Source of the DNA: Methylosinus sp. LW4
Lineage (GTDB): Bacteria > Pseudomonadota > Alphaproteobacteria > Rhizobiales > Beijerinckiaceae
Direction: 5' to 3'
Assembly (NCBI RefSeq): GCF_000379125.1
Contig: NZ_KB900626.1
Location: 3,234,667-3,298,666 of the forward strand
Length of the DNA: 64,000 bases
Below the pieces are notes generated by a model that saw only the letters and a program-made list of their open reading frames with translations, did no database searches and was not told the DNA's origin. Below are positions 1-8,505 of this stretch, one piece after another (the first letter of the stretch is position 1; each line of letters starts with the position of its first letter). The translations under genes and the position numbers were made by a program.

Positions 1-180
1 CGAGGGCCGCGCGACGCGACAAGATTCTCGCGCCGCCACCCTTTTGCCAAGAGCTGAGCTCCTTGTCAGGCGGAATATCGGTCTGGCCCGCTCCGGGATT
101 GCGCAGCCGTCGCCGCCCGCTGGCGCAGGCGCAGGCCGCCGCCCGTCTCGAATCCCGAAAGTGACAGGCAGGGAACACGC

Positions 181-1317
181 ATGATCATGGCCTATGTGTG
201 CGCCGCCTTTTGCGCGACGCTGCTCTCGCTCAACCTCGCCAGCATCGCCATCGCCGCCTTTCGCTGCAAAGCCCGCCCCCGCACTCTGCCCGTCCCGGCC
301 CATGCGCCGCCGGTGAGCATCGTTCGGCCGCTGCGCGGGCTGGAGACTTTCAGCGAGGAGACGATCGGCTCCACCTTCGCGCTCGACTATCCGAGCTATG
401 AGGCGCTGTTCTGCGTGCAATGCGCCAATGATCCGGTGATTCCGCTGGTCGAGCGGCTCATCGCCGCGCATCCGCATATTTCCGCCCGGCTGCTCGTCGG
501 CGACGATTATGTGAGCGTCAATCCCAAGCTCAACAATTGCGTGAAGGGCTGGGACGCCGCGCGCCATTCCTGGGTCGTGCTCGCCGACTCCAACGCTCTG
601 CTGCCGCCGGACTATGTTCAGACCATGCTCGCCGCCTTCCGCGACGATACGGCGCTCTCCATCTCCATGCCGATCGGCTCTCGCCCCAAGGGCTTTTGGG
701 CGGAGGTGGAATGCGCCTTCCTCAACACCTTCCAGGCGCGCTGGCAATATGGCGCGGAGGCGGTCGGCATCGGCTTCGCGCAGGGCAAGAATATGATGTG
801 GCGCCGCGAGGTGCTGGAACGCGCCGGCGGCATTCGCGCTCTCGGCGCCGAGATCGCCGAGGACGCCGCCTCCACCAAGATCATCCGCGCGCAAAAGATG
901 AAGGTGCGGCTCGTCGACATGCCCTTCGAGCAGCCGCTCGGCCATCGCACGGCGCATGAGGTCTACTCCCGCCATGTGCGCTGGGCGCGTCTGCGCCGCG
1001 TCACCTTCCCCGCCTATTTCGCGCCGGAATTCATGAATGGCAGCTTCATGCCCGTGGTGACGGGCGCTTACGCCGCGCATCTGCTCGACGCCAATGTGGC
1101 GCTGACCGCGGGCGCGATCCTCGCCGGCCTCTACGGCGCGGAATGCCTCCTCGCCCGCGTCGCCGGCTGGCGGCTCTCCCGGCTGACCCCGCTGGCGCTG
1201 CTGACGCGCGACATTCTGCTGCCGGTGATGTTCGTGGACGCCTGCCTCTTCGACGATTTCGTCTGGCACGGCAACGCCATGACCGTCCGCGAGCAGGAAG
1301 AGCAGACGACCGGCTGA
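181..1317 (+). CDS. Ceramide glucosyltransferase-like GT21 glycosyltransferase (HpnI-like)
   Basis: This 378-residue membrane-associated family 2/21 glycosyltransferase probably moves a sugar from a UDP-sugar onto a lipid (ceramide or a hopanoid-type lipid) at the inner membrane. There is an N-terminal hydrophobic anchor at about residues 5-27. The GT21 signature is complete: Asp84 (CANDP, D1), Asp136 (ADSNALLP, D2), Glu227-Asp228 (D3) and the RxxRW motif RHVRW at 264-268. A C-terminal hydrophobic region follows at about 285-355. Length matches bacterial ceramide glucosyltransferases. The ATG at 181 is used; a second Met lies two codons later. The gene ends in a clear hairpin terminator. HpnI of hopanoid clusters has the same fold, and with no hopanoid genes visible the lipid substrate is open. 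Confidence 0.85.
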   Translation: MIMAYVCAAFCATLLSLNLASIAIAAFRCKARPRTLPVPAHAPPVSIVRPLRGLETFSEETIGSTFALDYPSYEALFCVQCANDPVIPLVERLIAAHPHISARLLVGDDYVSVNPKLNNCVKGWDAARHSWVVLADSNALLPPDYVQTMLAAFRDDTALSISMPIGSRPKGFWAEVECAFLNTFQARWQYGAEAVGIGFAQGKNMMWRREVLERAGGIRALGAEIAEDAASTKIIRAQKMKVRLVDMPFEQPLGHRTAHEVYSRHVRWARLRRVTFPAYFAPEFMNGSFMPVVTGAYAAHLLDANVALTAGAILAGLYGAECLLARVAGWRLSRLTPLALLTRDILLPVMFVDACLFDDFVWHGNAMTVREQEEQTTG

Positions 1318-1363
1318 ACGAATTCTCCCGAGGTCCCCCTCGAAACGACCTGCGAAAACGAAA

Positions 1364-1388
1364 GGGGCGCCTCGCGGCGCCCCTTTTT
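1364..1388. terminator. Bidirectional hairpin terminator between GT21 and hsp20
   Basis: A perfect 8-bp stem, GGGGCGCC/GGCGCCCC at 1364-1371 and 1376-1383 with loop TCGC, is followed on the plus strand by TTTTT (1384-1388). On the minus strand the same stem is followed by CTTTCGTTTTC. It sits between two convergent genes, so it probably ends both transcripts. Confidence 0.85.
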
Positions 1389-1828
1389 CATTTGGCCGGC
1401 TCCTCCGGCGTCGCTATGTCGATCTTGCGGATGACGCGCTCCGGCTCCGGCCGCACCAGATCGATCGACAAGAGCCCGTTGACGAGATCGGCGCCCAGCA
1501 CCTGCATCCCCTCGGCCAGCAGAAAGGCGCGCTGGAACTGTCGCGCGGCGATGCCGCGATGCAGGAATTGCCGCTCGCGATCGTCCACCTGCTTGCCGCG
1601 AATGACGAGCTGGCTCTCCTCGAGCGAAATCTCCAGCTGATCGCGCGTGAAGCCGGCGACCGCCAGGGTCAGCCGCAGCCGATCGGGACAAGAATCGGCA
1701 CCCGGCAGCCTCTCGATATTATAGGGCGGATAACCATCGGAGCCCGAGCGTGTGACGCGATCCAGCGCGCGTTCAATCTCGTCGAACCCCAGGAGGAAGG
1801 GGGAATTCAGCGTCGGCAGTCGTGCCAT
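1388..1828 (-). CDS. Small heat-shock protein, Hsp20 family
   Basis: This is an ATP-independent holdase chaperone of 146 residues. The alpha-crystallin domain spans about residues 35-135, with the beta-strand pattern RLRLTLAVAGFTRDQLEISL and the family's G-x-L-x-I/V motif near its end (GLLSIDL). The N-terminal arm FLLGFDEIERALDRV is typical of alphaproteobacterial Hsp20 proteins such as IbpA or HspD. The start at 1828 (MARLPTLNSPF) is chosen because homologues begin this way. The open frame continues upstream to 2212 but carries low-complexity shadow sequence. Its 3' end touches the shared terminator with GT21. Confidence 0.88.
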   Translation of the reverse strand: MARLPTLNSPFLLGFDEIERALDRVTRSGSDGYPPYNIERLPGADSCPDRLRLTLAVAGFTRDQLEISLEESQLVIRGKQVDDRERQFLHRGIAARQFQRAFLLAEGMQVLGADLVNGLLSIDLVRPEPERVIRKIDIATPEEPAK

Positions 1829-1979
1829 TACGAAGCCCTCGCGGCGCTTCTCGTGCGAAAAATCTGCGAGGCCCGGCGGCGGCGCCTCGAGGCCGTATAT
1901 GGAGCCGAAGCTCGACACGATCAAGCGGGGCGGCGGGGGTGAAGGAAACGAACGCCGAAGACGCTCGGCCCCCTCGAGA

Positions 1980-2450
1980 TTATTCGGGGTCGGGATAGCC
2001 GGCCAGAAGCTCGCCGCGCGGCAACGCTTCACGCATCGCCGATCGGAGTTCGTCGAAAGCCGCGGCGACCTTATCGAGCGCGGCGCCGTCGCCCTTCTGC
2101 GCCTCGCGGAAAACCGCAGCGCCCTCGATCTGCGACAGTATCTCGGCAATGCCCTGCCGATAGCTGTCGATCGGCTCCTTCGCAAAAGGCGACATGTTGA
2201 GCTTTGTCGCAATTTTTGCGTCTGCGGGGAGATAGACGACGTTCGTATCCGAGTCGAAATCGAATTTCTTCTTGCCGATCAGCAATCTCAAAACGGGATG
2301 CTCGCCGAACTCCCTCGGAATGATGCGCTGCGCCTCGAACGTGACCATGCCGAGTCTGGTGGAAATTTGCTTCGGCGGCCACTCCGCGGCGAGCCCGACG
2401 GTGGCGTCGGATGCGAATAGAGCTAAAACGAGACCGATCAATTTTCGCAT
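1980..2450 (-). CDS. Hypothetical exported protein
   Basis: I do not recognise the family. The 156-residue product starts with a signal peptide ([19 protein letters not shown], cleavage near the LAA at 20-22), so it is predicted periplasmic. The mature part is soluble, contains a lysine-rich beta segment ([19 protein letters not shown]) and ends in a helical region rich in Glu/Ala. The ATG at 2450 is used because the signal peptide begins there; the frame extends to 2627 without a plausible N-terminus. It stands alone between hsp20 and the divergent rpmF. Confidence 0.6.
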   Translation of the reverse strand: MRKLIGLVLALFASDATVGLAAEWPPKQISTRLGMVTFEAQRIIPREFGEHPVLRLLIGKKKFDFDSDTNVVYLPADAKIATKLNMSPFAKEPIDSYRQGIAEILSQIEGAAVFREAQKGDGAALDKVAAAFDELRSAMREALPRGELLAGYPDPE

Positions 2451-2673
2451 CCGCAATCCTTTTCGATTAAAAATCGTCCCTCGCTCGGCAAGACCGCCGA
2501 GGCGCCGCGTCGGGTCGACGAGCAGAAATTTTTCCAACGTCGTGGAAGTTGTCAACCCGATTCGGTCGCCCTTCAGAGTCCGGTCCAGGCTAGCCATGCG
2601 CGCGGATTTGTTGTATGCGGCCCGCACGAGTTTTCACCCCGCCCCGGATGCGGGGAGTTGGAGATCGAGACAA

Positions 2674-2862
2674 ATGGCCGTTCCGAAGCGAAAAACCTCC
2701 CCGATGAAGCGCGGGTTCCGCCGCTCCGCCGACGCGATCAAGGCGCCGACCTATGTCGAGGACAAGGATTCGGGCGAGCTGCGCCGTCCGCATCACATCG
2801 ACCTCAAGACCGGCATTTATCGCGGCCGGCAGGTGCTGAAGGTCAAGGCTCAGGAAGCCTGA
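2674..2862 (+). CDS. rpmF: 50S ribosomal protein L32
   Basis: This 62-residue large-subunit protein begins [20 protein letters not shown], the classical L32 N-terminus ([12 protein letters not shown] in relatives). It ends with the alphaproteobacterial form [16 protein letters not shown]. It lacks the zinc-binding cysteines of other lineages, which is normal in this group. The ATG at 2674 follows a purine-rich stretch (GGAGATCGAGACAA). The frame is open far upstream, but only this start gives L32. A repeat of family R1 lies just downstream before the convergent SDR gene. Confidence 0.95.
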   Translation: MAVPKRKTSPMKRGFRRSADAIKAPTYVEDKDSGELRRPHHIDLKTGIYRGRQVLKVKAQEA

Positions 2863-2945
2863 TCCATTCAGCCGCGCGAATTTGCGAGCCTGACGCGCGA
2901 AAGCGCCGTCGGGCTCGCGGCGTTTCAACGCGACACCTTGCCCGA

Positions 2946-3005
2946 AGCGAGCCTGAAGGCTCGCGGTCCGAGCGCGCCCCTGGACCGCGAGCCTTCAGGC
3001 TCGCT
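2946..3005. repeat. Palindromic intergenic repeat R1, copy 1
   Basis: A perfect 24-nt inverted repeat has arms at 2946-2969 and 2982-3005 and a 12-nt loop. Each arm is itself a hairpin (GCGAGCC-TGAA-GGCTCGC), so the element can fold as one long stem or as two small ones. The same element recurs at 27011-27074. Both copies lie between convergent gene ends. Confidence 0.9.
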
Positions 3006-3029
3006 CTCTTCCGATGAAGCAGACCGTAT

Positions 3030-3824
3030 TCACCGCGCCTGCTGCGCCTTGGCCAGCAGCGGCAGCAGAATCGCGCGCGGCGCCACGCGTCCCGCCGCGA
3101 CGAAGAATTTGTTCACCAGCCCCGGCACGACCACGCGCCGGCCGGAGAACAGCGCCTCATAGCCCTGCCGCGCGACCTCCTCGGCCGGCAATAGCGCGGG
3201 CTTCACCGCTTTCATCTCGCCCTTGTAGTCGAAGCCGGCGCGCTCCTGAAAGCCGGTCTGCACCGGACCGGGGCAGAGCGCGGTGACGCGCACGCCATGC
3301 GGCTTCAGCTCTTCCGCCAAGGCCTCGCTGAAGGAGCGGACATAGGCCTTGCTGGCGTAATAGACGGCGAAGCCCGGCCCCGGCATGAAGGAGGCCACGG
3401 AGGCGACATTCAAAATGCCGCCGCGCGTCTCTATGACCGAGGGCAGAAAACGCAGGGTCAGCGCCGTCAGCGCGCGAATATTGAGATCGACGATCGCCAA
3501 TTGCTCGGCGGCGTCCAGCTCGGCGACCCGGCCGACGAGGCCGAAGCCGGCGTTGTTGACCAGAATCTCGGGCTTGCGCCCGGCTGCGCTCAAAGTTTCG
3601 GCCAAGCTCTCGCAGGCGCCGCTCTCGCAGAGGTCGAGATCGACGACCAGCGGCCGCTCCGGCGCGCCGGCGGCCTCGATCTCGCCGGCCAGCGCCTCCA
3701 GACGCTCGCGGCGGCGGGCGACCAGAGTGACATGACGCCCCTTGCGGGCGAAGAGCTTGGCCAGCTCGAGGCCGATGCCGTCCGAGGCTCCGGTGACGAT
3801 GGTGGTGGTCGCGGCGTCGCTCAT
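3030..3824 (-). CDS. Short-chain dehydrogenase/reductase (SDR family)
   Basis: This 264-residue classical SDR has the Rossmann motif TGASDGIG at 11-18, NNAG at 90-93, catalytic Ser142 (NVASVAS) and Tyr155-Lys159 (YYASK). The Arg residues after beta-strand 2 (VARRRERLE) favour NADP(H). The post-catalytic CPGPVQTGF motif and a longer C-terminus (LPAEEVARQGYEAL) resemble the YqjQ/DltE subgroup. The substrate cannot be read from sequence. The start at 3824 lies only 3 nt after the stop of the upstream TerB-like gene, so the two are probably one translationally coupled unit. Confidence 0.85.
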   Translation of the reverse strand: MSDAATTTIVTGASDGIGLELAKLFARKGRHVTLVARRRERLEALAGEIEAAGAPERPLVVDLDLCESGACESLAETLSAAGRKPEILVNNAGFGLVGRVAELDAAEQLAIVDLNIRALTALTLRFLPSVIETRGGILNVASVASFMPGPGFAVYYASKAYVRSFSEALAEELKPHGVRVTALCPGPVQTGFQERAGFDYKGEMKAVKPALLPAEEVARQGYEALFSGRRVVVPGLVNKFFVAAGRVAPRAILLPLLAKAQQAR

Positions 3825-3827
3825 CTC

Positions 3828-4325
3828 TCAGCCTCCCCAGGGGCCGGGCGTAACCGGCTTGTCCGCGTCCTTCGCCGCAATGTCTTTCGCTTCTTGGCGA
3901 AGCGCGACGCGATCGCGCGTCGAGACGCCGAGCAGCTCGGCGACGCGCCAAATCACATTTTCCTCGAACTCATGGACCTCGCCATCGGCATAGGCCATCT
4001 CCCACAACATGCCGATGACGACGCGGCGGCCGTCCTCGTCGAGCTTGCGCTTCAGCACCTGGGTGAAACGATAGAGATCGACAGCTTCGCGCTCGCTCTC
4101 CGCCGCGGCCTCGATCAGCGCGCGGGCGGCGGCGTGGTCGAGGCCGAAACGCGTCTCGACGATCTTTTGCAGCAGCGCCCGCTCGCCGGCGTCGAACTCC
4201 CCATCTATGGAAGCGAGATGCACCAGAAGCGCGACCGCGGCGAGCCGATAATCGGACGCCTCCAGCGGCCGCGGCCGCGCCGGCGCGGCGACCTCATCGA
4301 GAAAAGCGCGGAGAGCTTCGAGCAT
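3828..4325 (-). CDS. TerB-like tellurite-resistance/co-chaperone domain protein
   Basis: This 165-residue all-helical protein shows the TerB-family pattern: an acidic DGEFDAGERALLQKIVETRF segment, then MAYADGEVHEFEENVIWRVAELLGV, that is two AxxDGxxxxxE metal-binding-like repeats about 75 residues apart. Such stand-alone TerB proteins are common in alphaproteobacteria and are annotated tellurite resistance TerB, although a role in tellurite resistance is rarely shown. It is first in a two-gene unit with the SDR 3 nt downstream. The Pro/Gly-rich C-terminus (KPVTPGPWGG) looks disordered. Confidence 0.75.
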   Translation of the reverse strand: MLEALRAFLDEVAAPARPRPLEASDYRLAAVALLVHLASIDGEFDAGERALLQKIVETRFGLDHAAARALIEAAAESEREAVDLYRFTQVLKRKLDEDGRRVVIGMLWEMAYADGEVHEFEENVIWRVAELLGVSTRDRVALRQEAKDIAAKDADKPVTPGPWGG

Positions 4326-4661
4326 GGTCGCGGCCTTGGAAGGTTCGTGATCCTCTCATCCTATATGGCGGCCGGCGCGGGAAGCATAGCCCGCGGCCGC
4401 GCCCGCCAAATCGCCTCGACGCCGCGAACGGCGCAATTGCCGATTGACAGAGCTTTGAATTCTCTTTACCTACGTTCTTGCTGCAATGCAGCGTGACTCG
4501 TTCCGGCCGCGTGGATCGCTTCCCACAGGGGATCGGAGCCGTAGAGCGGGTCCTCATCACGATGACGGCCCGATACGCGGGGCAGGTCTCCTATCCATCG
4601 CTGCATGGCCTCGCGCGGGAGACGTTCTCGCGCGCATGCGGCCTATTTCGAAAGTTACGCA
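4326..4661. other. Long intergenic region/5' leader before the DEAD-box helicase
   Basis: These 336 nt separate the divergent TerB-like gene and the helicase. I see one promoter-like pair (TTGACA at 4444) and a small CTGCAATGCAG palindrome near 4480, leaving a leader of roughly 180 nt before the GTG start. No coding sequence is convincing. Confidence 0.5.
4444..4472 (+). promoter_or_regulatory. Candidate sigma-70 promoter for the DEAD-box helicase
   Basis: A perfect TTGACA (-35, 4444-4449) is followed after 17 nt by TACCTA (4467-4472), a weak -10. The -35 and spacing are good, but the -10 matches only two of six consensus bases. Confidence 0.35.
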
Positions 4662-5996
4662 GTGACCAATTTCGCCGATCTCGGCTTCGCCGAGGTCATT
4701 CTGCGCGCGCTCGCGCAGGAAGATTATGTGACGCCCACGCCGATCCAGGCTCAGGCGATCCCCGCGCTTCTCCAAGGCCGCGACCTGCTCGGCATCGCGC
4801 AGACCGGCACCGGCAAGACCGCCGCCTTCGCTCTGCCGATCCTGCAACGGCTGCTCGAGGACCGCCGCCGCCCCGCCCCCAACACCACGCGCGTTCTGGT
4901 GCTGGCCCCGACGCGCGAGCTGGCCGCGCAGATCGCCGACAGCTTCCGCGCCTATGCGCAATTCGCCCGCGTCAGCATCGGCGTCATCGTCGGCGGCGTG
5001 GCCCATGGCCCGCAGATCCGCATGCTCGCCGGCGGGCTCGACGTTCTCGTCGCGACGCCCGGCCGTCTGCTCGACCATGTCTCCTCGAACCATCTGCGGC
5101 TCGAGTCGACGCGGACGATCGTGCTGGACGAGGCCGATCATATGCTCGACCTCGGCTTCATCGTCCCCATTCGCAAGATCGTCTCGCGGCTGCCCAAGGA
5201 CCGGCAGAATCTCTTCTTCTCGGCCACCATGCCGAAGGAGATCGCCTCGCTCGCCGACGACATGCTGCGCGACCCCATCACCGTGAAGGTGACGCCGGCG
5301 GCGACGACGGCCGAGCGTGTGGACCAGCGGGTAATTCTGGTGGACGGCGCGGCCAAGCGCGACGTTCTGCTGGAGCTTTTCGCCGATCGGAACTTCTCGC
5401 GCGCCATCGTCTTCACGCGCACCAAGCGCGGGGCCGATCGCGTGGCGCAGCATCTCGACGCGAATGGCGTCGGCGCCTCGGCGATCCATGGCAATAAGAG
5501 CCAGAATCAGCGCCAGCGCGCGCTGGAGGATTTCCGCTCCGGCCGCACCCGCGCGTTGGTGGCCACCGATATCGCCGCCCGCGGCATCGATATCGACGGG
5601 GTCTCCCATGTCGTGAATTTCGAGCTGCCGGAGACGCCCGAGGCCTATGTCCATCGCATCGGCCGCACCGCGCGCGCCGGCGCGACGGGCGCCGCCGTCT
5701 CGCTCTGCGACAATAGCGAGCGCTCGCTGCTCAAGCAGATCGAGCGTGTGACGCGCCAGACGCTGCCGATCACCGACCGCCGCAGCGCGCCGGGCTCCGC
5801 GGCCGCCGATAGCGACGCCCCGCGCCGTCCGCACGAGCATCGCCGCACGCATCAGGAGCCGGGCCGCGCCGCGCGCCATCCGGGCAAGCCCGCCGAGCAT
5901 GGGCGTCCGCCGCAACAGCAGCAGCGCCGCCGCGCCAAGCCGGCCGCCGCCCGCCGGCCGGACCATTCCGCGCCGCGCTCGCGCGCTTCAGAGTAA
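4662..5996 (+). CDS. ATP-dependent DEAD-box RNA helicase, RhlE-like
   Basis: This cytoplasmic RNA helicase probably acts in RNA decay, ribosome assembly or cold adaptation. From the GTG start at 4662 it has 444 residues beginning (V)TNFADLGFAEVILRAL, the usual start of alphaproteobacterial RhlE homologues. An in-frame upstream start at 4605 adds an unlikely Arg-rich leader. Motifs in order: Q motif (TPTPIQAQAIP), Walker A AQTGTGKT (46-53), PTREL, TPGRL, DEAD, SAT, then ARGID and HRIGRTARAG. The last 80 residues form a basic His/Arg/Gln/Pro-rich disordered tail (PPQQQQRRRAK), typical of RhlE RNA-binding tails. A long untranslated leader precedes it. Confidence 0.88.
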   Translation: MTNFADLGFAEVILRALAQEDYVTPTPIQAQAIPALLQGRDLLGIAQTGTGKTAAFALPILQRLLEDRRRPAPNTTRVLVLAPTRELAAQIADSFRAYAQFARVSIGVIVGGVAHGPQIRMLAGGLDVLVATPGRLLDHVSSNHLRLESTRTIVLDEADHMLDLGFIVPIRKIVSRLPKDRQNLFFSATMPKEIASLADDMLRDPITVKVTPAATTAERVDQRVILVDGAAKRDVLLELFADRNFSRAIVFTRTKRGADRVAQHLDANGVGASAIHGNKSQNQRQRALEDFRSGRTRALVATDIAARGIDIDGVSHVVNFELPETPEAYVHRIGRTARAGATGAAVSLCDNSERSLLKQIERVTRQTLPITDRRSAPGSAAADSDAPRRPHEHRRTHQEPGRAARHPGKPAEHGRPPQQQQRRRAKPAAARRPDHSAPRSRASE

Positions 5997-6027
5997 GCTC
6001 ATTCGGAGCGGGAGCGGGACCGAGCAG

Positions 6028-6147
6028 GCCCCCTCCCTCACCCTCCCCCCTTCGCAGGAGAGGGGGACGGCAAACGTTTCGCGAAGCCTCGATGACCGCC
6101 GAATCTGCTCCCTCTCCCGCAAAGCGGGGGAGGGCTGGGGAGGGGGC
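6028..6147. repeat. Dispersed intergenic repeat R2, copy 1 (MITE-like)
   Basis: About 120 bp are bounded by imperfect 22-nt inverted ends (GCCCCCTCCCTCACCCTCCC on the left, the complement of GGGAGGGCTGGGGAGGGGGC on the right). Internally there is a TTTCGCGAA core and a CTCCCTCTCCCGC/GCGGGGGAGGG hairpin. The second copy, 124 bp, is at 16462-16585 with the same ends and core. No coding capacity is present. This copy lies between the helicase and glpD. Confidence 0.85.
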
Positions 6148-6212
6148 GCTGGCGAATCTTTCAGCTCTCGGCTCTACTCTCCTCGCGAGAAAAATCGCAA
6201 GGGGAGCCGGCA

Positions 6213-7703
6213 ATGGTCTTCGATCTCCTTATCGTCGGCGGCGGCGTCAATGGCTGCGCCATAGCGCGCGACGCCGCCGGGCGCGGGCTGAGCGTCCTTC
6301 TGCTCGAGCAAAAGGACCTCGCCGCGGCGACCTCCTCCGCCTCCACCAAGCTGGTCCATGGCGGGCTGCGCTATCTCGAGCAATATGAGTTCCGCCTCGT
6401 TCACGAGGCCCTGGCCGAGCGCGAGCTGCTGCTCGCCGCCGCGCCGCATATCATCCACCCGCTGCAATTCATCCTGCCGCATGAGAGCGCGATCCGCCCC
6501 GCCTGGCTCGTGCGCCTGGGGCTGCTGCTCTACGATCATCTGGCGCGGCGAAAGCGCATCCCCGGCTCCTCGACGGTCGCCCTCGCCGGCGCGAGATTCG
6601 GCGCGCCGCTGACCGCCGATCATCGCCTCGGCTTCTCCTATTATGATTGCCGCGTCGATGATTCGCGCCTCGTCGCGCTGGAAGCGCTGGACGCTTTCGA
6701 GCGCGGCGCGCAAATTCGCGTCGGCGCGCGGCTCGTCGGCGCGCGGCGGGACGGCGCGCAATGGATCGCCAGCGTCGCCGGCGCCGATGGGCGGCTCGAG
6801 GAGGTCCGCGCCCGCGCGCTCGTCAACGCCTCCGGGCCTTTCGTCTCAGAGACGCTGGAGCATCGTCTCGGCCTCAGCTCGCGCAAGCATGTGCGGCTGG
6901 TGAAAGGCTCGCATATCGTCACGCGCAAGCTCTATGACGGCGCGCAAGCCTATATGCTGCAGCGGCCGGACAAGCGCATCATTTTCGCCATTCCCTTCGA
7001 GGAGGATTTCACCCTCGTCGGCACCACCGACATTCCCTTTCCCGCAGCGCCGGGGCCGGTCGCGATCAGCGAGGAGGAGACGGATTATCTCATCGCGGCG
7101 GTGAATCATTTCTTCGAGAAGAAGATCGCGCGCAGCGATGTCGTCTGGAGCTATTCGGGCCTGCGTCCGCTCTATGACGATGGCGCGCTCGAGGCCTCCG
7201 TCGTCACGCGCGATTACGCTTTCGATCTCGACGCGCGGGCGGAAGAGGCGCCGGCCCTGTCGATTTTCGGCGGCAAGATCACCACGGCGCGCCGCCTCGC
7301 CGAACATGCGCTGGAGACGCTCGCGCCCTTCTTTCCGCAAATGCGCGCGGCCTGGACGGCGAGCGCCGTGCTGCCCGGCGGCGACATAGGCGCGGCCGGC
7401 TTCGACGCCTTTGTCGCGGAGCTGGAGCGCGCCAAGCCGTTTCTACGGCCCCGCCTCGCGCGCCGGCTCGCCGGCGCCTATGGGACGCGGGCTTTGCGCT
7501 TTCTGGAGCCGGCGAAATCCCTCGCCGAGCTCGGCGCGGATTTGGGCTGCGGCCTCACCGAGGCCGAGCTCGATTATCTACGCGCGCAGGAATGGGCGCG
7601 CACGGCCGAGGATGTGCTGTGGCGGCGCTCCAAGCTCGGCCTGCGCTTCGATTCCGCGCAGACGGAGAGGCTGACGCGCGCGCTCGATCGCTTCGCTCCG
7701 TGA
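6213..7703 (+). CDS. glpD: Glycerol-3-phosphate dehydrogenase (FAD-dependent, aerobic)
   Basis: This membrane-associated flavoenzyme oxidises sn-glycerol-3-phosphate to dihydroxyacetone phosphate and passes electrons to quinone. The 496 residues match GlpD. Visible motifs: FAD dinucleotide-binding GGGVNG at 9-14, the GlpD signature TKLVHGGLRYLEQYEF at about 45-60, VKGSHIV, and the C-terminal FGGKITTARRLAE. The C-terminal cap domain (DVLWRRSKLGLRF) is complete. The start at 6213 follows AAGGGGAGCC. glpK, the next step back in the pathway, lies 840 bp downstream on the same strand but is separated by an opposite-strand methyltransferase gene. Confidence 0.95.
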   Translation: MVFDLLIVGGGVNGCAIARDAAGRGLSVLLLEQKDLAAATSSASTKLVHGGLRYLEQYEFRLVHEALAERELLLAAAPHIIHPLQFILPHESAIRPAWLVRLGLLLYDHLARRKRIPGSSTVALAGARFGAPLTADHRLGFSYYDCRVDDSRLVALEALDAFERGAQIRVGARLVGARRDGAQWIASVAGADGRLEEVRARALVNASGPFVSETLEHRLGLSSRKHVRLVKGSHIVTRKLYDGAQAYMLQRPDKRIIFAIPFEEDFTLVGTTDIPFPAAPGPVAISEEETDYLIAAVNHFFEKKIARSDVVWSYSGLRPLYDDGALEASVVTRDYAFDLDARAEEAPALSIFGGKITTARRLAEHALETLAPFFPQMRAAWTASAVLPGGDIGAAGFDAFVAELERAKPFLRPRLARRLAGAYGTRALRFLEPAKSLAELGADLGCGLTEAELDYLRAQEWARTAEDVLWRRSKLGLRFDSAQTERLTRALDRFAP

Positions 7704-7716
7704 CGCCGCCTTCCTT

Positions 7717-7734
7717 CTCCCCGCTCGCGGGGAG
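7717..7734. terminator. GC-rich hairpin after glpD
   Basis: A perfect 8-bp stem, CTCCCCGC/GCGGGGAG at 7717-7724 and 7727-7734, has a 2-nt loop and sits between the convergent ends of glpD and the methyltransferase. No T-run follows, so termination is possible but unproven. It resembles the hairpin inside repeat R2. Confidence 0.4.
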
Positions 7735-7756
7735 AGGGGGAATTCGACGCGCGCGC

Positions 7757-8458
7757 TCACCCCGCGCGGGGCGTGAAGCTCGCCACCTTGTGCCAGCGAA
7801 AGGCCGCGATCGGCGCCGCCTCGAGGCCCGCCGCGCGCGCCTGCGCCTGCAGGATGGAGAAGCTCTCCGGCATATCGTTCTCGACGAGATGGGCGCAGGT
7901 CGTCTCGCGCTCCTCGAGCGTCAGCTCGCTCCAGTCGCGGCGCAGCCATTCCACATAATGAGCGTGATAGAGCGGCAGCGTCTCGTCCTCCTCGCGCATC
8001 ACATCGGTCATCAGCAGCAGCCCGCGCGCCGAAAGCCGCGCCGCCGCGCGGCGGAAGAATTCGGCCTTCTGCTCGGTGGAAAGATGATGCACGGCGAAGC
8101 TCGTATGAATGACGTCGAAGCGCTCCTCGCCGGCGCCGACGGCAGCGAGCAGATCCTCGCGGCGCAGCTCCGCCGGGCAGGCGAGAATTTTCAGATTCTC
8201 GGCGGCGAGGCCGAGCGCGGTCTCGGAGAGATCGACGCCGACATAGCGATTGGGACGGAGCCGCGCGAGCCGCGGCGCGAAGACAGAGGCGTCGCCGCAG
8301 CCGAGGTCGAGAATGGAAAAGCCCTCGTCGCCGAAGGCCGCGCGCAGCGTCTCCTCGACACGCTCGCCGATCTCGCGATGGAACATGTAATTCGTGTCGA
8401 CGATCTTGCGATAGGTGCGCCAGGCGGCGAAGAATGCGTCGGTCGGCTGGTTCGTCAT
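7757..8458 (-). CDS. Class I SAM-dependent methyltransferase
   Basis: This 233-residue protein has a Rossmann methyltransferase core: motif I ILDLGCGDASVF (about 48-59), the acidic loop VGVDLSE, and motif IV FDVIHTSFAVHHL, the pattern of methyltransferases acting on small molecules or lipids. The target cannot be told. The ATG at 8458 (MTNQPTDAFFAAW) is chosen; the frame runs on to 8599 into sequence with no homologous look and into the glpK leader. It lies antisense to and between glpD and glpK, and starts divergently from glpK, so the two promoters share an 88-bp gap. Confidence 0.82.
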   Translation of the reverse strand: MTNQPTDAFFAAWRTYRKIVDTNYMFHREIGERVEETLRAAFGDEGFSILDLGCGDASVFAPRLARLRPNRYVGVDLSETALGLAAENLKILACPAELRREDLLAAVGAGEERFDVIHTSFAVHHLSTEQKAEFFRRAAARLSARGLLLMTDVMREEDETLPLYHAHYVEWLRRDWSELTLEERETTCAHLVENDMPESFSILQAQARAAGLEAAPIAAFRWHKVASFTPRAG

Positions 8459-8505
8459 TTCGGACCCGTTCCTCGAGTTTTCGCTCTCATAACATTTAGC
8501 GCATC

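Noticed and set aside
1..180. Possible gene end at the left edge
   Set aside because: No frame with a convincing protein reaches into the first 180 bases; nothing can be supported there.
6001..6212. Short open frames with a PSPALPRFAGEGA-like peptide near the helicase and ptsH
   Set aside because: They come from the two copies of repeat R2 and have no ribosome-binding site or conserved start.
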